The notes below the pieces were generated by a model. It saw nothing but the letters and a program-made list of their open reading frames with translations, was not told where the DNA came from and made no database searches. Position numbers and translations under genes: made by a program. Of a DNA stretch of 13,643 nt, positions 12,001-13,643 are shown one piece after another. Each line of letters starts with the position of its first letter. Position 1 is the first letter of the stretch. This stretch comes from Elusimicrobiota bacterium (lineage in GTDB: Bacteria > Elusimicrobiota > Elusimicrobia > FEN-1173): NCBI GenBank assembly GCA_003158755.1, contig PMLF01000022.1, positions 1-13,643 on the forward strand, given 5' to 3'.

Positions 12001-13643
12001 AAGTGAAATTGACTCCGGAGACCTTCACCCATTGCGGCGCGTCGGATGAATTCAGCCACGCCGCCGTACGAGCCCCCTTGTCGCCGGTCAGGTCGCCGGG
12101 CATGCTTTCCGGAGCCGCCTTCCCGGTGGGGTCCACGACCGCCTCGAAAAGCTTCAACGCCGCGGTGTCATTGTCGTTCATCGTCCCGCCGACGACGAGA
12201 GGCTTTCCGTCACCCCCTGGGTAGCCAAGATATTCGAGGCGCTGCTCCAACCGCAATATATTGAGCGTCGAAGTGTCGTCGCAGATGATGTCGTTGACGG
12301 CCGCGCCGGCATAAGGAGCGGGGTCCAACACCAAGAAAGAGTAGTCGGTCGAAACGCCGTTCACCGTGAACGTGCCGGTATACGTGCCCTGAAACCCCTT
12401 TGATCCTATGTACCCATCCGACGCATCGTTCAAGGAAGGGGCGAAATAGAACTCCCCGGACGTGCTGAAGTCATCCGCCAAAAATATCGTGCCCTTTCCG
12501 TCGGCCGTAAGCCCCGCGGTCAGACCGGCGAACGACGATCCCGCGAATTTCTTGGGGACGGCATAGGCTATCACGTCCTCGGTGCGGCCGGCGGACTCGG
12601 AGACATTAATACTTAACAGGTACTTGCCGTAGGCACCCCCGCTGACCTTGACTGTAGGACTGCTCGAGACTTGAAACAGATAGACGCCCGGTTTTTCCAC
12701 AAAGAACCCGTAGGGCGCCGGGTTTGTGCTCACGACGGCTCCGCTCTTATCTAGAGTGTTGTCGCCAAAATAGGTGAAGTCAAAAGTGGTGGATGTGGAG
12801 CTTTGAACCGGCCCGAGGATTTTTATGGCGGGGTCAAACTCGTCGCTCGTCAAACTGACCTGCACGAAATCGCCGGCCGCCAGCGTCACCGCGTATTCGT
12901 CGATGGCCGGATTCTCGTTCGCGCTCAAGGTCCCCGGTATCTGCCCGTCGAAGAGCGTGTAGGCGCTGGCTTCCAGCAGTTTCTCCATGATCGCCTGCTG
13001 GCCGAGCTCGTTGGGATGCATCGTGCCCTTGGTAAAGGCTTGACCGAAAAATACGTCGGGCCCCTGAAGCCGCACCGATTCAGAGGCGGTTCGTATCCAC
13101 CGAACACTATTGGAAACTTGCGCGATATCCGCACGCGGCTGTCCGGCGTTGTCATAGGGGCTCACACCGGCATACCCGTGGCCGGTAAACGCATCGACAA
13201 TTCCACCGACGTAGGTCCAACCATTCCTCAGCGCGGCGGCTTTGATAGCGTTATTCAATGGTGTGATAACGTTCTGCGTGGCCCATATGAGTTCATTCTG
13301 ATCAAGGCTCATTCCAAGAACGGGATAGCCGGCTATGGTGCCCAAAATGTCAGTGAGAATGTTGTCGGCGACCACCGTCTTCCCATCAACCACACAGGTG
13401 CTGGGATCCGGGTATTCGGTAATATAGACGTTCTTGACCTTCAGTTGAGTGTTAATGGCGAAGGCCAACCCGTCATACGCCGCCGCTAGCCTGGATAGCC
13501 CGGCCAAGTCTTTTGTATGACCGGTCGTGGAATCTTTGACTGCGCCGTTCACAATCGATGCTTCGAGCAGCGGCAGATCCCCCACAAATTGATCCCAGTC
13601 ACTGCTGCTCCCGCTGTTTATGGCATTCAAAAGGAGTTGTTTG
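1..13643 (-). CDS. Giant multidomain secreted/surface repeat protein, internal fragment (partial at both ends)
   Basis: Complete codons run from 13642 down to 2 and give 4547 residues. I read every codon and met no stop: no TTA, CTA or TCA occurs in register on the plus strand. Neither start nor stop codon is present, so no start can be chosen and no signal peptide or C-terminal anchor is visible. The protein is acidic-polar and rich in Gly, Ala, Thr, Val, Asp and Leu, with few Cys, as expected of exported beta-rich repeat proteins. Order of parts: SGNH esterase-like, PPC-like, peptidoglycan-binding-like, degenerate murein-peptidase-like, helical linker, beta block, six long repeats with EF-hand-like loops, three short repeats, then an interrupted Ig-like array. 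Every part is in one frame. Role inferred: extracellular adhesion or envelope interaction. Coding is certain; function is not. Confidence 0.95.
2..2521 (-). repeat. Array of eight Ig-like C-terminal-type repeats (R2-R9), last one cut by window edge
   Basis: Copies: R2 2156-2521 (122 residues), R3 1709-2155 (149), R4 1388-1708 (107), R5 1160-1387 (76), R6 767-1159 (131), R7 422-766 (115), R8 74-421 (116), R9 2-73 (24, truncated by the window). Consensus: A.L.GP..G......LN...YIDVTF....G..LD..SILD.DPEFTL.G.G...V.LDG........NT(F/Y)RYW.TG.F..GDV.V.F..GSWKD..G......F.V.GP. The conserved Asp-Pro-Glu-Phe and Arg-Tyr-Trp cores are present in most copies. Strand order suggests tandem Ig-like sandwiches, common in adhesin stalks. 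R3 carries an Ala/Ser/Met-rich insertion, and R5/R6 are irregular. Confidence 0.82.
2540..2821 (-). other. Inserted block, part 3: closing beta module
   Basis: Residues 3608-3701. Successive strands LYLSKQTFNGQVMVKFSTDG, KFLISGKLNFAGDNLSISAK, VLFLADIPDQVQLLTLYGRL and then GFRDSDG form a compact motif chain. It leads straight into the resumed Ig-like array, and its end (GFRDSDGTP) mimics the W.DSDG end of an Ig-like repeat. No catalytic motif was seen. Confidence 0.5.
2822..3541 (-). other. Inserted block, part 2: glycine-rich amphipathic beta region
   Basis: Residues 3368-3607. It opens with WPSWMPVKITAIGIQW and continues with regularly alternating hydrophobic/Gly strands (IGVGVKGNLFGGQIDAQLIG, then ADRIFFMGVEGGFNFAG, then IRFALSELGPLSVFLSVSLP). 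From memory it resembles a conserved part of giant secreted repeat proteins of environmental bacteria. I cannot verify this here and no function is known to me. Strong strand alternation would allow either a beta solenoid or a lipid-facing surface. Confidence 0.5.
3542..4582 (-). other. Inserted block, part 1: third copy of module B
   Basis: Residues 3021-3367. Landmarks are collinear with the earlier B modules: INYDPNYDP (3137 onward), LLTVDSA, TVWDNGFHLGTAS (3185 onward), KPVSATISDGSDAD (3249-3262) and FVLNTG (3302-3307). Spacing between landmarks is within about a dozen residues of that in the 1081-1236 copy. The part before it (3030-3130) is strand-rich (FNKGVLDITISLGMAKAGLAF begins with the same rhythm). 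Structural role inferred. Confidence 0.6.
4583..4951 (-). repeat. Ig-like C-terminal-type repeat R1
   Basis: Residues 2898-3020. It keeps LPTAHLASPASG, KKYIDVTF, EFTLTGTGV, NTYRYKFS, AAGDVDVKFAAKKWKLADG and a closing TFKIKADA. The SILD.DPEF motif is reduced to STLNGDEF. It is followed not by the next copy but by a 681-residue block, after which the array resumes. Confidence 0.7.
4952..5029 (-). other. Low-complexity Ser/Gly/Asn linker
   Basis: Residues 2872-2897: 26 residues almost entirely Gly, Ser, Asn and Thr, ending just before Lys-Pro-Ala-Ala. It joins two Ig-like repeats (R0 and R1) and should be a flexible hinge. Such linkers in exported proteins are often glycosylated or proteolysis-prone; nothing in the sequence proves either. 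Confidence 0.85.
5030..5413 (-). repeat. Ig-like C-terminal-type repeat R0
   Basis: Residues 2744-2871, the first copy of the second repeat family: SPTADLVNPLNNS entry, ARYIDVVF strand (2768 onward), a T.PEFS motif where other copies have DPEFTL, NTFRYKF strand, VGVILVQFLDEGFRDSNG and a closing FTVAAP. The fold is probably a ~110-residue beta sandwich of the bacterial Ig-like kind. This is inferred from strand order, not from a recognised signature. Confidence 0.65.
5414..5635 (-). other. Tail of the A-type stalk before the Ig-like array
   Basis: Residues 2670-2743. Beta-rich continuation (GTVRVSVPDAVVAIDIPGG, then FTLKGSALFTIGGDQGFQLQ, then LKLNGFSIFGVDMTLP) that follows the same strand rhythm as A7-A9. 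It ends in a Pro/Asn hinge just before the first C-terminal-type repeat. No independent family is recognised. Confidence 0.45.
5636..6721 (-). repeat. Three shorter, degenerate stalk repeats (A7-A9)
   Basis: A7 6383-6721 (113 residues), A8 6041-6382 (114), A9 5636-6040 (135). They keep the end part of the A repeat: an IN.T strand (LAINTTDKAV, LINNTNRNVD, NINTTGKPQD), a V.F..A.LR.GD.L.L.G.. strand set, and the strand with TNG.G.FL(I/F) followed by G.AG. A9 recovers GAS.V.LFLGRGPP, like the GAS.VY.F.G..GPYW start of A4 and A6. All lack the EF-hand-like loop and the P....Y.ALKA stretch is reduced. I read them as A-type modules that lost internal segments. Confidence 0.6.
6879..6910 (-). repeat. 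32-bp near-identical DNA repeat, copy in A6
   Basis: Encodes the VNFAAAFPAK stretch. Differs from 7443-7474 at two positions. The offset is 564 bases (188 codons). Confidence 0.75.
7121..7156 (-). other. EF-hand-like calcium loop in repeat A6
   Basis: DKNGDGKVDSTD, residues 2163-2174, follows NGPYWT exactly as in A4. All ligand positions and the Gly are present. Confidence 0.7.
7443..7474 (-). repeat. 32-bp near-identical DNA repeat, copy in A5
   Basis: Partner of 6879-6910. It encodes INFAASFPAK in the equivalent place of repeat A5. Confidence 0.75.
8168..8203 (-). other. EF-hand-like calcium loop in repeat A4
   Basis: DSNKDGKIDGSD, residues 1814-1825, follows GGPYWV. It is a full DxNxDGxxDxxD loop, placed between the GAS.VY.F strand and the next beta strand. 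Confidence 0.7.
8471..8500 (-). other. Second-type Asp-rich loop in repeat A3
   Basis: DLNGNGTFSE (1715-1724) after LDWTKAL is the best EF-like version of this loop (DxNxNGxxxE). A4-A6 have no LDWTKAL and no such loop at this place. Confidence 0.5.
8664..8714 (-). repeat. 51-bp near-identical DNA repeat, copy in A3
   Basis: Matches 9231-9281 with only two mismatches over 51 bases and a first perfect run of 31 bases. It encodes the AQLTPGAADAAAGDGR stretch. The offset is 567 bases, exactly 189 codons. Confidence 0.85.
8840..8866 (-). other. EF-hand-like calcium loop in repeat A3, Gly replaced by Ala
   Basis: DLNGDAKAD, residues 1593-1601, sits at the same place as in A2 but has Ala1598 instead of the turn Gly, which should weaken the loop geometry. 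The ligand positions are kept. Confidence 0.55.
9041..9070 (-). other. Second-type Asp-rich loop in repeat A2
   Basis: DLNKNKTFGD (1525-1534) after LDWTKAF. The second acidic ligand position is Asn. Confidence 0.45.
9231..9281 (-). repeat. 51-bp near-identical DNA repeat, copy in A2
   Basis: Partner of 8664-8714. It encodes AELTPSAADAAAGDGR. Flanking codons of the two repeats differ much more than this core. Confidence 0.85.
9380..9406 (-). other. EF-hand-like calcium loop in repeat A2
   Basis: DLNGDGTVD, residues 1413-1421, has Asp/Asn at loop positions 1, 3 and 5, Gly at 6 and Asp at 9: a full DxNxDGxxD calcium-binding loop of the dockerin/EF-hand type. Confidence 0.65.
9542..9571 (-). 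other. Second-type Asp-rich loop in repeat A1
   Basis: DVDGNKMFGD (1358-1367), directly after LDWTKAL, is a DxDxN acidic loop, possibly calcium-binding. The same LDWTKA(L/F)D context recurs in A2 and A3. Confidence 0.45.
9935..11326 (-). other. Beta-strand-rich block containing two copies of module B
   Basis: Residues 773-1236. The first part (773-930) is a succession of alternating hydrophobic strands (LRFDVAFNESKTKVFNLDL, TLTTTIEIKFSFGLKLADN, FGFNLGFLSLGVADGSASLN). It resembles, from memory, the stalk entry of giant secreted repeat proteins. The second part carries a ~150-residue module twice. Landmarks are ISASVLDGPDAD (1028-1039) then IHYDPNG (1081-1087), and VRKNGFSLGDAS (1118 onward) then LPVSASFTDGTDAD (1178-1191) then VNYDPGM (1230-1236). 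A third copy lies far downstream near residues 3139-3307. No enzymatic motif is seen. A structural role is inferred. Confidence 0.6.
11327..11626 (-). other. Linker with predicted helices preceding the repeat stalk
   Basis: Residues 673-772. After a Pro-rich hinge (IPPPLPDKILPDQ) come an acidic/Thr-rich stretch (SGKMDEVATATTTLANV) and two heptad-like hydrophobic stretches (NLGQTIKSYFDAVDALKQL and YSGLIKAIEAYA). The first contains none of the Gly/Asp beta-turns that dominate the rest of the protein, so I read it as a helical joint between the enzymatic head and the beta-rich stalk. No family is recognised. Confidence 0.45.
11627..12067 (-). other. Degenerate zinc murein endopeptidase-like domain (M15/M74-like), probably inactive
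   Basis: Residues 526-672. The order of motifs resembles peptidoglycan D,D-/L,D-peptidases of the LAS group (MepA/VanY-like): an AWLNSSDAPQWVKV entry segment (528-541), RYATGWVYGHILIA (556 onward), TFQTGMDVEF (599-608) where the family has H(Q)TG.D(V/I)D, VVVDDQVLADAI (634-645) where it has an 'ilyND..l' strand, and SIFVKF (663-668) where it has HLHVRF. If this alignment is right, the zinc-binding and catalytic histidines are replaced by Phe600, Ser663 and Phe665, and only Asp605 remains. The preceding peptidoglycan-binding-like motif supports the identity. I infer a non-catalytic binding or structural relic. It could instead be an unrelated fold with chance similarity. Confidence 0.5.
12128..12271 (-). 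other. Peptidoglycan-binding-like helical motif (PG_binding_1 type)
   Basis: Residues 458-505. RLEQRLEYLGYPGGDGKPLV (464-483), followed by G..NDNDTAALKLFEAVV, fits the PG_binding_1 pattern: a helix with LQ.RL..LGY, a loop with Gly/Asp, then T..AL..FQ. The final Gln is replaced by Glu. Classical members bind peptidoglycan next to a cell-wall hydrolase, and here too the next domain looks like a murein peptidase remnant. Confidence is moderate because the motif is short. Confidence 0.6.
12272..12592 (-). other. Unassigned beta-rich segment between PPC-like and peptidoglycan-binding-like parts
   Basis: Residues 351-457. I do not recognise this segment. It contains repeated aromatic/Gly strands (GEFYFAPSLNDASDGYIGSK, then GTYTGTFTVNGVSTDYSFLV) and ends in an acidic stretch before the next helical motif. 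The regular strand-turn pattern suggests a small beta sheet domain. It may be an extension of the PPC-like domain or of the peptidoglycan-binding-like motif. Confidence 0.4.
12593..12949 (-). other. PPC-like (bacterial pre-peptidase C-terminal-like) beta domain
   Basis: Residues 232-350, directly after the esterase-like domain. The run DEYAVTLAAGDFVQVSLTSD (248-267), then FDPAIKILGP (269-278), and GVYLFQVSSS (319-328) followed by YGKYLLSINVS, reproduces the order expected of PPC domains: a Y.V.L.AGD.V.V strand, an FDP..K(L/I).(G/D)P strand, a G.Y...V strand and a final Y.L.(I/V).V strand. PPC domains are small jelly-roll modules of secreted proteins with binding or spacer roles. The middle loop (279-310) is Ser/Thr-rich. 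The assignment rests on motif order only. Confidence 0.6.
12965..13642 (-). other. SGNH/GDSL-type esterase domain, C-terminal portion
   Basis: Residues 1-226. Three landmarks match the second half of secreted SGNH esterases: a core strand NVYITEYPDPSTC (71-83), a FTGHGYAG segment (152-159) comparable to the gH(g/e).C stretch of streptomycete-type enzymes, and the catalytic-His block MHPNELGQQAI (208 onward), with His209 the predicted base. The GDS nucleophile, the oxyanion Gly and the Asn block would lie upstream of the window. The acidic residue often three before the His is Gly206 here, so this would act as a dyad, as in some family members, or be weakened. Substrates of the family are acyl esters, including acetylated glycans. 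Which one applies here cannot be told. Base composition is less GC-rich than in the repeats downstream. Confidence 0.72.

Noticed and set aside
11700..12300. Possible gene boundary where GC drops near the esterase/peptidoglycan part
   Set aside because: The frame stays open through the region without a stop, and no promoter, ribosome site plus start, or terminator hairpin was evident.

Overview
The whole window is coding. It is an internal fragment of one giant gene on the minus strand. Reading codon by codon in the minus frame whose complete codons span 13642 down to 2, I found no in-frame stop, so the product is at least 4547 residues and open at both ends. The gene start, signal peptide, promoter, gene end and C-terminal sorting signal all lie outside. 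I saw no intergenic DNA, RNA gene, CRISPR array, terminator or transposon. Residue numbers below count from 1 at base 13642.

Protein order (high to low coordinates): the C-terminal half of an SGNH/GDSL-type esterase domain (residues 1-226); a PPC-like beta domain (232-350); an unassigned segment; a peptidoglycan-binding-like helical motif (458-505); what looks like a decayed zinc murein-peptidase domain that has lost its histidines (526-672); a helical linker (673-772); and a beta-strand-rich block with two copies of a ~150-residue module (773-1236). Next come six ~171-187-residue repeats, several with EF-hand-like calcium loops (1237-2307), and three shorter degenerate relatives (2308-2669). 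The rest is an array of ~110-residue beta-sandwich-like repeats (from 2744 to the window edge). A Ser/Gly/Asn linker and a 681-residue block, which itself contains a third copy of the beta module, interrupt this array.

The likely role is a secreted or surface-anchored, calcium-stabilised giant protein: a long beta-rich stalk carrying an esterase-like head and a vestigial peptidoglycan-recognition cassette. This is inferred from domain content. The layout resembles, from memory and unverified, giant repeat proteins of environmental bacteria (planctomycete/verrucomicrobial, omnitroph or deltaproteobacterial genomes, including those annotated as LEPR-XLL proteins). DNA is GC-rich, with hand-counted 60-base lines from about 45-50% GC near the esterase end to about 80% in parts of the repeats. 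I cannot name the organism.

The most noteworthy points are the size of the single reading frame, the apparent pseudo-peptidase, the module that recurs about 2070 residues away, the uneven loss of calcium loops, and recombination scars in the C-terminal repeats.
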